From: Actinostola sp. cb2023
Taxonomy: Eukaryota > Cnidaria > Anthozoa > Actiniaria > Actinostolidae
DNA length: 64,000 nt
Assembly (NCBI GenBank): GCA_033675265.1
Contig: JAUJYZ010001546.1
Span: 1,356,501-1,420,500 of the forward strand
Reading direction: 5' to 3'
This document shows positions 9,484-19,364 of this stretch, piece by piece (position 1 is the stretch's first letter; each line of letters begins with the position of its first letter). The notes below the pieces were generated by a model. That model made no database searches. It saw only the letters and a program-made list of their open reading frames with translations, and had not been told where the DNA came from. Both the position numbers and the translations under genes were made by a program.

Positions 9484-11070
9484 ATGATCTCTGAAATCGT
9501 AGTGCTTGTGGTGTTTTTGATTGAAAATTGCACAGGAGTCGCAATAGTAGAAAACATCCCCTTCAGGAGGCGAAGAGCCGACGAGGATGAGCAATTCGAC
9601 GAAGAAACACATTTGATTCAAGTTGCTATTGAAGAAAAGCTACAAGACTTCACCAAATTTGACCCAAATGATACTATTTTCAGAGAGTACGATCCACCAC
9701 CCGATGAAGAACAAGATCCAAAAGCTTGGAAGAAAAGCCTGCCTAAGCTGACAACATCGATCTGGGAATGCTTCAAGTATGTGTTCCTGATCCAAACTGT
9801 GTCTGGAACTGCGCTTGGACTGCTTGCCATCTTTCTGGCTTTTCTGGACTTTAATTCAGCGGACTTGTGCTACGATCAGACCGAAAACTGGAACAAATGC
9901 CGCATGTAGTAAGAGCAGTTCGTGTTACAGGACTAGCCGTTGAAGGTTTTATCATAGAGATATGGGATTATCTTCTGTTGTCGACTGTCTTTCCTTGGTC
10001 AGTGATGAAAGAATTAAACTTGTTGACCCTCAATCTTCTAGCAGCATTCACCGACATGTCATATCGGTTGTATTTTCAACTGTACGGCATCTACAAGATT
10101 TGGTGGATGTCATTTCCACTCAACACTCTCTTTACATCCATGACGATTATCAACAGCCTCATTCTTGCTCGGGGGAAAATGCCCTCGCCTCATCAATGGA
10201 AAAAGGTCCTCAAACTCGCCTTCAGCTTCTCGGCGCAGTTCATCCTTGGTATGTCAGCCAATATTTTTCTTGTCTATAAGCTTTTGCCTTGGTACAACAA
10301 GCAAGATGAAAACACTAAAGTGGTGGTGGCAGCGTTTTGCCCCCTGTTGACAGCCTTCCCCAAAGTCGTCTCTCGTCTTGCAGCGCAGAAGCTGAAAGAC
10401 ATTCATCCAGGAACTGCCCATGTTTTTGTAGGCGTACTCTACGGTTCAACGGCCATCGTTTTTCGAATCATGCAGGCGGAGCTGACCAGCTTCGGACTCT
10501 TCGCATACGCAGCTCTGGGGGTAGGTCATGCATTCGTGGACTTGTTTGAGAGACTCACAATCACAATGAGAGATCATATCTGGGAGTACTTTTACAGATT
10601 TGTCATGAGATGTCGGAGAAGGCCCTCGTCAAAGTACCGCTCGCCAAGAAGTCGACGCTTCATGGCAGACGTGAGCATTCAGATCATGCTTGAAGAAGCG
10701 ACTGCTTTAGTATCAGCCCTCGGTTTTGTACAACTGTACCACTTTTCGTATAGCGATGTGAAGTTCCATCTTACAACGACTATCAAGTTATTGGTGACTT
10801 CTTCATGCGTGCAGTCACGGGTTTGATGATCGATCTTGTATTCAACATACACTCTCCGTCGTCATTCAAACCCACTACATGAGTTTTGCAGTGATGAGGG
10901 TGTGGAGGAAGAAATGGCGCTACCATTTGCTCGTCACACTAGATATCTCGTCATTGACAATGATTTATTTTACAGAATACTTATTCGGAGTTGTGAGGAA
11001 CAAGTACAACTACCGCACGCACACATTGGTTCGATATGCGTGGAATTGTACACTCCCCTTTACAAAGTAG
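9484..11070 (+). pseudogene. Multi-pass membrane protein pseudogene, copy B
   Basis: Related to 15090-16667 but with several changes. One C is lost near 9894, shifting the frame to a stop at 9909. A block near 10172-10180 reads GGGGGAAAA instead of GCCATTTTA. There is a 6-bp in-frame insertion near 10505 (adds Tyr-Ala), and 2-bp insertions near 10764 and 10846. A patch near 10936-10950 is also divergent. The frame is restored before the final membrane segment, and the C terminus (stop at 11070) is unchanged. It is likely non-functional, and has the most lesions of any gene copy here. Confidence 0.85.
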
Positions 11071-11676
11071 GTGAACGTTTATATCCGGGCCCGAACTCAA
11101 AACAATGGCTCATGGTATAGTTTAACTAGACTTCCATATATCTCGGGGGCCGGGTGCAGTCAGTTAGCTGAAGAAAACAATGAAGTAACAGCATACGTCG
11201 ACATTTAAAGTGGCAACACGAGGTTTCATTTTCCTCACCTGGAAACACCATGCACCTATTTTGAGGGTCGCCAAAGTTGCGCATGCGCAAGCGTGTCACA
11301 ACGCAAGTTTTTCTTATGAGTGGGAACCATGTGACACCGTGACATTCAAATGGCTTCCTTTCTGAACCAATCGAAAAGCGTGCAGATGCATCTCATCCAA
11401 TCAATACAATAAATTTATTAGCATTTCCCAACAGGGATTTTCAATACTAAATTTACAAATATAGGATTAAATAAGTAAATTATTAACCTAATTACAAGAC
11501 AAAGTTTATATAATACCAGGAGCCCATTACTAGGAGCCTTCCTCTCCTATAATAGGTCTGTACGACATCATTTGCACAAATTGGGCTAAAAATAGAACAC
11601 TCATTATAAATTCCGCGCGATGAACCAATCATGTCGCGACTTACACAATAGGAATTTGACGTCAGATTCAACACTG

Positions 11677-11793
11677 ATGGCAGCCGAAAGCATACCGTGT
11701 AGTTCTAGTGAAGAATCTGATTCTAGTGAAATTGCAGATCTGCCAGTGTTGTCGTCTGACTTCAGTACTTCATCAAGCGAGGAAGAACAATGA
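11677..11793 (+). CDS. Acidic serine-rich ORF of the transposon (copy B)
   Basis: Same 38-residue frame as 6070-6186, uninterrupted. It may be a remnant first exon of a transposon protein; function unknown. Confidence 0.35.
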   Translation: MAAESIPCSSSEESDSSEIADLPVLSSDFSTSSSEEEQ

Positions 11794-12620
11794 TTGAAAA
11801 CATTAAAAACAAAACAACAAAAAACTAACTCCAGGTATTATTATTTATATCAAAACTTCAAGTGCGAGAACGTATAAAAACAAAGCTAGCTAGTTCAAAG
11901 ACTTCAAAGGCCAGTTCAAAACCCGGCCAAAAAACGAAGTACATCTTCTGCTCTTTCTGAGAAGGAATTCAACGATCTGGTATCATGGATAATCTGTTAC
12001 GAAGAACCTAATTAAACTTGTGCAGGACTAGCAGTGACAACCAAGCTATGAATATTCCAAACCGCCGGTGTGATTTGTTGTCTGAAACGCAGCAAAATGA
12101 ATCACGAACTGAAGTAGGATTTTGTCGAAAATTCTCGACATTGACACAAAGTTCCTTCTATAGCTAAAACAGCGAAGTGAGGTACAGGGGAGTTTCTTTT
12201 TCTGTGGCCTGGATGAAGATTTTATCGCATTTTTATTCAGTGGCTGATCTTGGAGTGCCGGTTATCTTGCCTTCTTTGAACTGAAGTCGTCTTTGGCGAA
12301 AGAACTTCGCCATACACTCAGTGATAACCCTCTTGTTTTAGTGTTCTTTGCCGCTCTTTAAGGCACGGTTCGTCGGTTCAAAGTTTCAGTTGTTTTTCGA
12401 CAATCTTTCGGCGAAGAAGTTCTTTAGCAAAGTGCACATTTGTGTGGTTGGTTATGTTGGCGTCGCTGTCCACTGAAACTATATCAGTGATGATGAAGGT
12501 GATGGTTGCTTCATCAGAGTCGAAATGGCACTGTGAGAACGCTTCATTCTTACGAAGACTAAATTGTGAATCAAAAACCAACAGAAGAAAGTTGATAAAA
12601 CAAGAATAAACATGAAGCGA

Positions 12621-13114
12621 CAGGGGCGGATCCAGGGGGAGGGTTCTGGGGGTTGCAACCCCCCCTATGGATATTTTTTTAATACCGCTTGTATAGATAT
12701 GTCTGTCCGTAGGTCTCTCTTGCACTTTCAGGTCTCTCCCTCGTAAGAATTAATAATATAATTCATTCATACTGTTTACACGACCGTTCGACTTCGAGGC
12801 CGGTTTGACTGATAACAGAAAGAACCTGCCGTTTTTAGTGTCAAAAACGTATGTGAAGCCATCACCCAAGAAGACTCTTCCAAGCATCTTTGTTGGATGT
12901 CCAATAAACTCAAAATTTTACTGAAAATTGAGTTTTGTTGTGTTAATAAAACAACTCCAGATCTCTAAAAATTGCATTTTAGAGCTTGTAGATTTCAAAT
13001 TTTTCTGGGGGGGCATGCCCCCACACCCCCCTAGTAGTTCGCGGCTTTGCCGCTCACACAACACAACGGCCGCAACACAACCCCCTGTTTGACAAAAACT
13101 TGGATCCGCCCCTG
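12621..13114. mobile_element. Nested CAGGGGCGGATCC element (copy B)
   Basis: Counterpart of 7014-7510 with the same AGCGA flanks, so the nesting predates the A/B duplication. It differs by a few small indels. Confidence 0.8.
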
Positions 13115-13673
13115 AGCGATAGGTAGAAGAACGTAGAAGAATTTCGCGACATCGTGAGTCGCCAAACTAAAAGTCGCCACTAAGCGCTCTGGCAGTATGT
13201 CAGTTTATTGATACATGTGATACATTCATTGTACAGTTCGTCTCGTTCTTGTGCAGGGGGAAAATAGACTTGGACTTCCATGGATTAAGAATATCAATAT
13301 TTTGGATCAAGTCCTCGCGTCTTTCGTTTGGCCGCCATTTATTTTTCAATTTGAAATTCTTCGGAAATTTGCATATCTAAAAATAGCCCAATTTGTGCAA
13401 ATGATGTCGTATGAACCTATTACTAGAGGGAGGCTCCTAGTAATGGGCTCCTGATAATACTAATTACAAGGAAATATATATATAATATATAATAGTACTA
13501 ATATAATGATTAATGATTTTACTTACAGATCAAACCACAGGCATGTTGGATAGCGCGGATGGGACCGACCGAAATCTACAGCGATTTGTCTGGATGCATG
13601 GTCCTTTTTCTGAAAAAATCCCGGCATACATTTTTTCAGTCTTTTTTTTTTCTTTTTTCTTTCCTTTCTCTTT

Positions 13674-14861
13674 TCATTTTTTGTGTGATTGCATCAATTT
13701 CGCAGGATTTCTGCCCGACTTTTGCTTCTCTCTGAAGTACTTTATATAATTTATTTCGCTAGTTATCATCCTCTGACATACACTCAACAACTGAGAGTTC
13801 AACGTCTTCTTTAACTTGAAGCCTCGCACACTTTTCGATTGATTTTCGTAAACTTTTCCAACATGCTCTCCAGGCTGAAGACATTCTTTTTCCAGAGCTT
13901 TATTGTGCACTTTCAGCAAATTCACTTGCGTCCAAAAGTTGCTATTTTGTTGCCGAATCTTCCTCCAAAATGTCTTGTTGAAATGATTGTACAACATGAA
14001 ATCCGCCTTGTTCCATTCTCTTAGGTTCGATACAGCTTTTGGCGACATTTTTGAAGTACTATCTGTAAAGCGGCGCTGGTTTTGCTTGAAGTACAACACA
14101 TCGTCCAAACTCCAGCACAATTCCTTGGCCAAAAGTACCAAAGACTCATCAAAATACTCCATTATAAGAACTAAATGGAAAGTATTTCCCAATTCTCCAA
14201 TGGCTTTTTGAATGTGACTTTCGTCTTCATTGTCAAGGCCTAAGTCAAAGAACTGTCCATTTTTGAGAAGATTGATATGTGGGTATTTTATAGTAATATC
14301 TGGAGCATCTTTACTCAAGTTTGCCATGTATTTCAAAGGGTTTCCCATGAAGGTATCCATAGGATTCCGAAAATCGTTCAAAAGAAGAAGGCTCTGAAAC
14401 CCCATGTAAGTAAACAATGATTCAAACTGAGAAACAGGATGTCTTAGTATTGTTATAAACTTTGTGTCTCTCGGCATCGACGCTGTCATGATTTTACTGT
14501 ACCGCACGTGGTTACATAGGATGTTGATCGTTCTTCTCGTTGGAGACACAAAACTCGCTTCAAACGGTAAAGGCCAGAAGAAGTTGAACATTGCTTCTTG
14601 AGGTAGCGCCATTGTAAGGCCATTTTTGTCGCAATATCGATTTAAAATGTTAGTAATTGTGCTGCTTCCAGTCTTGTGTGATTTTAAGAACACAACGTTA
14701 TTCTGAGGCCGGCACATTTCTGTTTTTCGAGTCAACGCAGAAATAGTCTTTTGGTCCTCAAATGACGTCAGAAAGCTTCTCAAGGAAATAATTAAAATCA
14801 CAGCGAAAAGCAATACTCCCAAAAGTCTCGTTGGAAATCTTGACAATCGATTAGCAAACAT
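13674..14861 (-). CDS. Galactose-3-O-sulfotransferase-like protein, copy C
   Basis: An intact 395-residue frame. Order of features: cytoplasmic stub MFANRLSRFPTR; membrane anchor about 12-29; stem; PAPS 5'-phosphosulfate loop about 57-70 (FLKSHKTGSSTIT); 3'-phosphate motif about 134-148 (ILRHPVSQFES); and a C-terminal region ending in a Lys-rich tail. This is the layout of Golgi Gal3ST enzymes, which sulfate the 3-OH of terminal galactose using PAPS. The frame stays open upstream to a Met at 15227 (517 residues), but that extension is antisense to the neighbour's exon and is not open in copy A, so I use the Met before the anchor. Copy C differs from copy A by a few substitutions (for example Ser for Ala in FVSPTRR). 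Single exon, divergent from the membrane-protein gene. Confidence 0.92.
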   Translation of the reverse strand: MFANRLSRFPTRLLGVLLFAVILIISLRSFLTSFEDQKTISALTRKTEMCRPQNNVVFLKSHKTGSSTITNILNRYCDKNGLTMALPQEAMFNFFWPLPFEASFVSPTRRTINILCNHVRYSKIMTASMPRDTKFITILRHPVSQFESLFTYMGFQSLLLLNDFRNPMDTFMGNPLKYMANLSKDAPDITIKYPHINLLKNGQFFDLGLDNEDESHIQKAIGELGNTFHLVLIMEYFDESLVLLAKELCWSLDDVLYFKQNQRRFTDSTSKMSPKAVSNLREWNKADFMLYNHFNKTFWRKIRQQNSNFWTQVNLLKVHNKALEKECLQPGEHVGKVYENQSKSVRGFKLKKTLNSQLLSVCQRMITSEINYIKYFREKQKSGRNPAKLMQSHKK

Positions 14862-15089
14862 TTTAACCAGATCTGCCCGGTCGATCCACGTGGTCACGTG
14901 GTAGCAGCAGGTTGTTACCGGTAAATAACAGCACTCGTAAACACACACTCTGAAGTACATGTTTGGGCTTCCTGTGTTGGAACTTGCAATCGTTGCGTGA
15001 CCGTCACACGAGGTACCCATGATTCCAACTCGGAATATTATAGAGAGCTGAATCAATCGTTTCATTTCAATAACAACGTGTAAGCAGAA
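14862..15089. promoter_or_regulatory. Divergent promoter region with paired CACGTG boxes (copy C)
   Basis: A 228-bp interval between divergent start codons. CACGTG occurs at 14887-14892 and 14895-14900. A TTTGGGCTTCCTGTG near 14964 resembles the end of the local transposon family, so the promoter may contain an old transposon end. That it is bidirectional is inferred. Confidence 0.5.
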
Positions 15090-16667
15090 ATGATCTCTGA
15101 AATCGTAGTGCTTGTGGTGTTTTTGATTGAAAATTGCACAGGAGTCGCAATAGTAGAAAACATCCCCTTCAGGAGGCGAAGAGCCGACGAGGATGAGCAA
15201 TTCGACGAAGAAACACATTTGATTCAAGTTGCTATTGAAGAAAAGCTACAAGACTTCACCAAATTTGACCCAAATGATACTATTTTCAGAGAGTACGATC
15301 CACCACCCGATGAAGAACAAGATCCAAAAGCTTGGAAGAAAAGCCTGCCTAAGCTGACAACATCGATCTGGGAATGCTTCAAGTATGTGTTCCTGATCCA
15401 AACTGTGTCTGGAACTGCGCTTGGACTGCTTGCCATCTTTCTGGCTTTTCTGGACTTTAATTCAGCGGACTTGTGCTACGATCAGACCGAAAACTGGAAC
15501 CAAATGCCGCATGTAGTAAGAGCAGTTCGTGTTACAGGACTAGCCGTTGAAGGTTTTATCATAGAGATATGGGATTATCTTCTGTTGTCGACTGTCTTTC
15601 CTTGGTCAGTGATGAAAGAATTAAACTTGTTGACCCTCAATCTTCTAGCAGCATTCACCGACATGTCATATCGGTTGTATTTTCAACTGTACGGCATCTA
15701 CAAGATTTGGTGGATGTCATTTCCACTCAACACTCTCTTTACATCCATGACGATTATCAACAGCCTCATTCTTGCTCGCCATTTTATGCCCTCGCCTCAT
15801 CAATGGAAAAAGGTCCTCAAACTCGCCTTCAGCTTCTCGGCGCAGTTCATCCTTGGTATGTCAGCCAACGTTTTTCTTGTCTATAAGCTTTTGCCTTGGT
15901 ACAACAAGCAAGATGAAAACACTAAAGTGGTGGTGGCAGCGTTTTGCCCCCTGTTGACAGCCTTCCCCAAAGTCGTCTCTCGTCTTGCAGCGCAGAAGCT
16001 GAAAGACATTCATCCAGGAACTGCCCATGTTTTTGTAGGCGTACTCTACGGTTCAACGGCCATCGTTTTTCGAATCATGCAGGCGGAGCTGACCAGCTTC
16101 GGACTCTTCGCAGCTCTGGGGGTAGGTCATGCATTCGTGGACTTGTTTGAGAGACTCACAATCACAATGAGAGATCATATCTGGGAGTACTTTTACAGAT
16201 TTGTCATGAGATGTCGGAGAAGGCCCTCGTCAAAGTACCGCTCGCCAAGAAGTCGACGCTTCATGGCAGACGTGAGCATCCAGATCATGCTTGAAGAAGC
16301 GACTGCTTTAGTATCAGCCCTCGGTTTTGTACAACTGTACCACTTTTCGTATAGCGATGTGAAGCCATCTTACAACGACTATCAAGTTATTGGTGACTTC
16401 TTCATGCGTGCAGTCACGGGTTTGATGATCGATCTTGTATTCAACACACTCTCCGTCGTCATTCAAACCCACTACATGAACTTTGCAGTGATGAGGGTGT
16501 GGAGGAAGAAATGGCGCTACCATTTGCTCGTCAACACTATCATTTCGTCATTGACAATGATTTATTTTACAGAATACTTATTCGGAGTTGTGAGGAACAA
16601 GTACAACTACCGCACGCACACATTGGTTCGCTATGCTTGGAATTGTACACTCCCCTTTACAAAGTAG
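15090..16667 (+). CDS. Multi-pass membrane protein of unknown function, copy C (intact)
   Basis: An intact 525-residue frame; I do not recognise the family. An N-terminal segment (1-97) has a basic patch FRRRR and an acidic, proline-containing stretch (DPPPDEEQDP near 69-78), so it is probably cytosolic. About ten hydrophobic segments follow, near 98-121, 145-165, 172-190, 208-227, 241-265, 277-293, 311-328, 335-350, 396-416, 437-458 and 478-500. A basic loop of about 15 Arg/Lys residues (371-390, MRCRRRPSS) lies between two of them. This suggests a polytopic transporter, channel or receptor-like protein. The pairing with a sulfotransferase in a duplicated unit hints at shared regulation, not a proven shared pathway. 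The start is the first in-frame Met after a stop; a possible splice acceptor (TTGCACAG near 15141) means the first 17 residues could instead be intron. A GTAGGT donor-like site overlaps the stop. Confidence 0.75.
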   Translation: MISEIVVLVVFLIENCTGVAIVENIPFRRRRADEDEQFDEETHLIQVAIEEKLQDFTKFDPNDTIFREYDPPPDEEQDPKAWKKSLPKLTTSIWECFKYVFLIQTVSGTALGLLAIFLAFLDFNSADLCYDQTENWNQMPHVVRAVRVTGLAVEGFIIEIWDYLLLSTVFPWSVMKELNLLTLNLLAAFTDMSYRLYFQLYGIYKIWWMSFPLNTLFTSMTIINSLILARHFMPSPHQWKKVLKLAFSFSAQFILGMSANVFLVYKLLPWYNKQDENTKVVVAAFCPLLTAFPKVVSRLAAQKLKDIHPGTAHVFVGVLYGSTAIVFRIMQAELTSFGLFAALGVGHAFVDLFERLTITMRDHIWEYFYRFVMRCRRRPSSKYRSPRSRRFMADVSIQIMLEEATALVSALGFVQLYHFSYSDVKPSYNDYQVIGDFFMRAVTGLMIDLVFNTLSVVIQTHYMNFAVMRVWRKKWRYHLLVNTIISSLTMIYFTEYLFGVVRNKYNYRTHTLVRYAWNCTLPFTK

Positions 16668-17105
16668 GTGAACGTTTATATCCCGGCCCGAACTCAAAAC
16701 AATGGCTCATGGTATAGTTTAACTAGACTTCCATATATCTCGGGGGCCGGGGTGCAGTCAGTTAGCTGAAGAAAACAATGAAGTAACAGCTGCGTCGACA
16801 TTTAAAGTGGCAACAGGAGGTTTCATTTTCCTCACCTGGAAACACCATGCACCTATTTTGAGGGTCGCCAAAGTTGCGCATGCGCAAGCGTGTCACAACG
16901 CAAGTTTTTCTTATGAGTGGGAACCATGTGACACCGTGACATTCAAATGGCTTCCTTTCTGAACCAATCGAAAAGCGTGCAGATGCATCTCATCCAATCA
17001 ATACAATAAATTTATTAGCATTTCCCAACAGGGATTTTCAATACTAATTTACAAATATAGGATTAAATAAGTAAATTATTAACCTAATTACAAGACAAAG
17101 TTTAT
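16668..17105. other. 3' flank of the membrane-protein gene, copy C
   Basis: Same non-coding flank as in copies A and B, including an AATAAA near 17005 on the plus strand. No further gene is seen. Confidence 0.5.
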
Positions 17106-17112
17106 ATAATAC
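17106..17112. other. Unoccupied target site ATAATAC
   Basis: The sequence on either side matches the outer flanks of the transposons at 5910-7849 and 11517-13453 exactly, with one ATAATAC instead of two. This is the pre-insertion state. Confidence 0.93.
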
Positions 17113-17187
17113 TAATTACAAGGAAATATATATATAATATATAATAGTACTAATGTAATGATTAATGATTTTACTTACAGATCAAAC

Positions 17188-17611
17188 CACAGGCAGCCCA
17201 ACCATTGCTTCCTATTGATTTATTGATATGCACTCTTACGGAGGCAGACAGGAAGCCCAACATAGGACGTTACTCAGCACAGGGAGCCCGACATAATACG
17301 CATTGCGCGCGTGCTCTACCACAGAAAACCCATAAAAAGACGCAAATATCATTTTATTGAATTATTTAGTAGCCTCAGAAGCAGTGGTTGGGCTAGTCCA
17401 GAACTGGCCCCACCTTTCTCAATAACTGATATAAATACTGGGCGCGAAAGAAATATAAAGACTACGAGAAGCGCGCGCGCAATCTATAAGGAAATTGAGA
17501 AATGTCGGCTCTAGTCTCTCTCTCTCTCTAGCCCAGCTCTTCTCTTCTGCTCTATGCCGCGCGCGTAGATAAAATTGGGTCCAGTTCTGGACTATGGTTG
17601 GGCTGCCTGTG
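17188..17611. mobile_element. Short DNA transposon with CACAGGCAGCCC ends
   Basis: Terminal inverted repeats CACAGGCAGCCCAACCAT and complement, flanked by 7-bp duplications ATCAAAC (17181-17187, 17612-17618). It contains an inner pair of inverted blocks (GTCCAGAACTGG near 17396 and its complement near 17580). It also holds a module with CACAGGGAGCCCGACAT and GCGCGCGTGCTCTACCACAG that recurs at 61490-61605 and, inverted, at 59833-59980. No transposase is seen. A CT-rich microsatellite lies at about 17514-17529. The first 7 bp are the right boundary of gene units A and B. Confidence 0.9.
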
Positions 17612-17618
17612 ATCAAAC

Positions 17619-18024
17619 TCTTTCAATACGGCAAGGTACTGTAAATTTCCCACTCATATGAAAACGTAATTCTAGCTAGTAACGCCTCATTTCTATCTAT
17701 CTACTTTGTCAAAAATACTAAAAGGAAACGCAAAACATAAGCATAGGTAAATGGTTGGATTTGCCACTGGAGTGTAAAGTCGAGTAATCGGTTGTAGTTC
17801 AAATTTGAAACTGGTAATTTAATAGAATAAGAAATATTAAAAAGGAAAATAATAATAAATAAACCATAAGAGGGATATTGGCAATTAAGTTAAAAATAAT
17901 AAAAATAACGAATTAACAAAAACTGAAAATAAATATTGCCCAAGCCGCATCCAGATTTATCCAGACTCTAAAGGAGCTCAATCATCGCACCTTACAGTGT
18001 ACACGCTAAATATTTCGGCCCCTA
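17619..18024. other. AT-rich intergenic stretch
   Basis: No gene, repeat array or inverted repeat was recognised. A-rich runs dominate from 17820 to 17940. Confidence 0.5.
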
Positions 18025-18050
18025 CCCCCCCCCCCCCCCCCCCCCCCCCC
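18025..18050. repeat. Poly-C tract (26 C)
   Basis: Uninterrupted run of C; exact length in assemblies is unreliable. Confidence 0.9.
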
Positions 18051-18278
18051 TCAATGGTGACATTGCGTCCTACGGAATGACGTAGCAATCAAATTTTGGT
18101 ACAGTAGTCCATTCTGAACAATGGTCATTGTTGTGGACATTTATGTGAAACTATACACTCGATCGGTCGATCATTGGCACGGACCCATAAATTGGCGCTA
18201 ACGAACCAATGGAGTACGATTTGTGTGATTTGAGTGAAGATATATTTTTGTCAAGCGATATTTAATTGTCTTTGGTCG

Positions 18279-18446
18279 CAGGGGCGTAGCCAGGATTTTC
18301 CATTGGGGGGTCACACTCCATATCGTTCACCGCCAATTCCCCCCTCCCCTCCTCAAACATATAAATTTAAAAAAGAGTAGACCCAGAGGAAGGGGGGGGG
18401 GGGGGGGTCTCAGGCACCCTGGGACCCCCCTCTGCCTACGCCCCTG
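18279..18446. mobile_element. MITE with CAGGGGCGTAGCCAGG ends
   Basis: A 168-bp element with ends CAGGGGCGTAGCCAGGA and TGCCTACGCCCCTG, flanked by a 5-bp direct repeat GGTCG (18274-18278 and 18447-18451). It includes a 16-bp G run at 18392-18407. The ends resemble those of the nested elements at 7014 and 33869, which also have CAGGGGCG and, in one case, a clear 5-bp duplication. Non-coding. Confidence 0.85.
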
Positions 18447-18503
18447 GGTCGGTATACTTAGTACACGCAGAATGGGAATCGCGCGCGCGTCTGTGATACC
18501 CGT

Positions 18504-18745
18504 TTTCATTCAATCATTATTAATTATTCATTCATTTATTTATTCATTCATTCATTTATTCATCCATTTAGTTATTCATTCATTCATTTATTCATCCATT
18601 TAGTTATTATTTTAGCCATTCATTCGTTCATTCATTCTTTTATATATACATTCATTTCAGTAAGTCATTCAGTCATTCATCCCGCATTCATTCATTCGTT
18701 CATACTTTCATCATATCTCAGAAAGTCATTCATTCATCCATTTAC
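18504..18745. repeat. Degenerate CATT/ATTC microsatellite
   Basis: Long series of TCAT/ATTC tetranucleotides with interspersed TTATT and CCATT variants. Confidence 0.85.
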
Positions 18746-18848
18746 AGTCTAGCCTGACACGTAAGGAGGCGGGCCTTGGGGATCAGAGAGAGAGGCTTTT
18801 TTCCTTTCACCTCCCGTCAGTGCATCGATTAGTTGTTTTTCACGTGAC

Positions 18849-19085
18849 AATAGGGACCTTTAGATCCGACTACGAGTACGAAATCTAGTACGAGTACGAC
18901 TTTTCAAACCTAGTGCCCGTACTCAAGATAATCACGTTTCACACCAATCTTTTCTCCAGAAGCCCTACTTCTACTGATGGACGACAGGGGAGGAGCGACG
19001 GCTGTTAGAACGAGATTATTTTGAAAATAGAAAGTCGTACTCGTACTAGATTTCGTACTCGTAGTCGGATCTAAAGGTCCCTATT
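18849..19085. mobile_element. Palindromic MITE with perfect 55-bp inverted repeats, TA target
   Basis: 18849-18903 and 19031-19085 are perfect reverse complements (55 bp), beginning AATAGGGACCTTTAGATCCG. Reading the element as starting at GGGACC gives flanking TA dinucleotides (18851-18852, 19082-19083), as expected for Tc1/mariner-type insertions. The inner 127 bp are non-coding. Confidence 0.85.
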
Positions 19086-19112
19086 ATGGCGGCCATGTTG
19101 GTTCTCGATAAC
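19086..19112 (+). promoter_or_regulatory. YY1-like ATGGCGGCCATGTTG motif
   Basis: The sequence ATGGCGGCCATGTTGG directly after the MITE contains the YY1 consensus in both orientations (GGCGGCCAT and GCCATGTTG). Such sites are common at animal promoters and could mark the start of the transcript with the intron at 19365-20149. Weak evidence. Confidence 0.3.
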
Positions 19113-19364
19113 GAAGAATCATCACCGACGGTTTAAACTGGCCATCGAAATATAATATTTCCGTTTTTCTTGAACTAAAAAATATAGTCGAAAATCTGGA
19201 AGCCTTTCTCGGTCAAAACTGAATAATCTCCTTTAATAAATGACGTCATTTTTCTGCAATTTCATTGGATCAGAATATCGTGATTGACAGCATCTATCAC
19301 GTGATCCATGCATGGTATTCACGGGGTTGTGCGCTGCTGTCATTCCAAGAGTGCCGTCAGAAAG

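Larger units (their letters stand above)
11517..13453. mobile_element. CAGGAGCCC-type DNA transposon in copy B
   Basis: Nearly identical to 5910-7849 and inserted at the same base of the unit, with the same ATAATAC duplications (11510-11516 and 13454-13460). Identity of position shows the insertion was copied by segmental duplication and did not arrive independently. It carries the same 38-residue acidic ORF (11677-11793). Confidence 0.93.
7939..13542. repeat. Tandem segmental duplication, copy B
   Basis: Second copy of the unit (5604 bp), from ATGTTGGATAG to CACAGGC at 13536-13542. Both genes are broken here, while the transposon inserted at the same site as in copy A is retained. This makes A and B sisters relative to copy C. 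Confidence 0.95.
13543..17194. repeat. Tandem segmental duplication, copy C (transposon-free)
   Basis: Third copy of the unit, about 3.65 kb. Both genes are intact and the transposon site is empty (ATAATAC once at 17106-17112). The unit runs directly into a complete CACAGGC-ended element (17188-17611), of which copies A and B keep only the first 7 bp. Confidence 0.95.

Noticed and set aside
13674..15227. 517-residue version of the copy C sulfotransferase
   Set aside because: The N-terminal 122 residues run antisense through the promoter interval and the start of the neighbouring gene, and are interrupted in copy A. The Met before the membrane anchor is shared by all copies.
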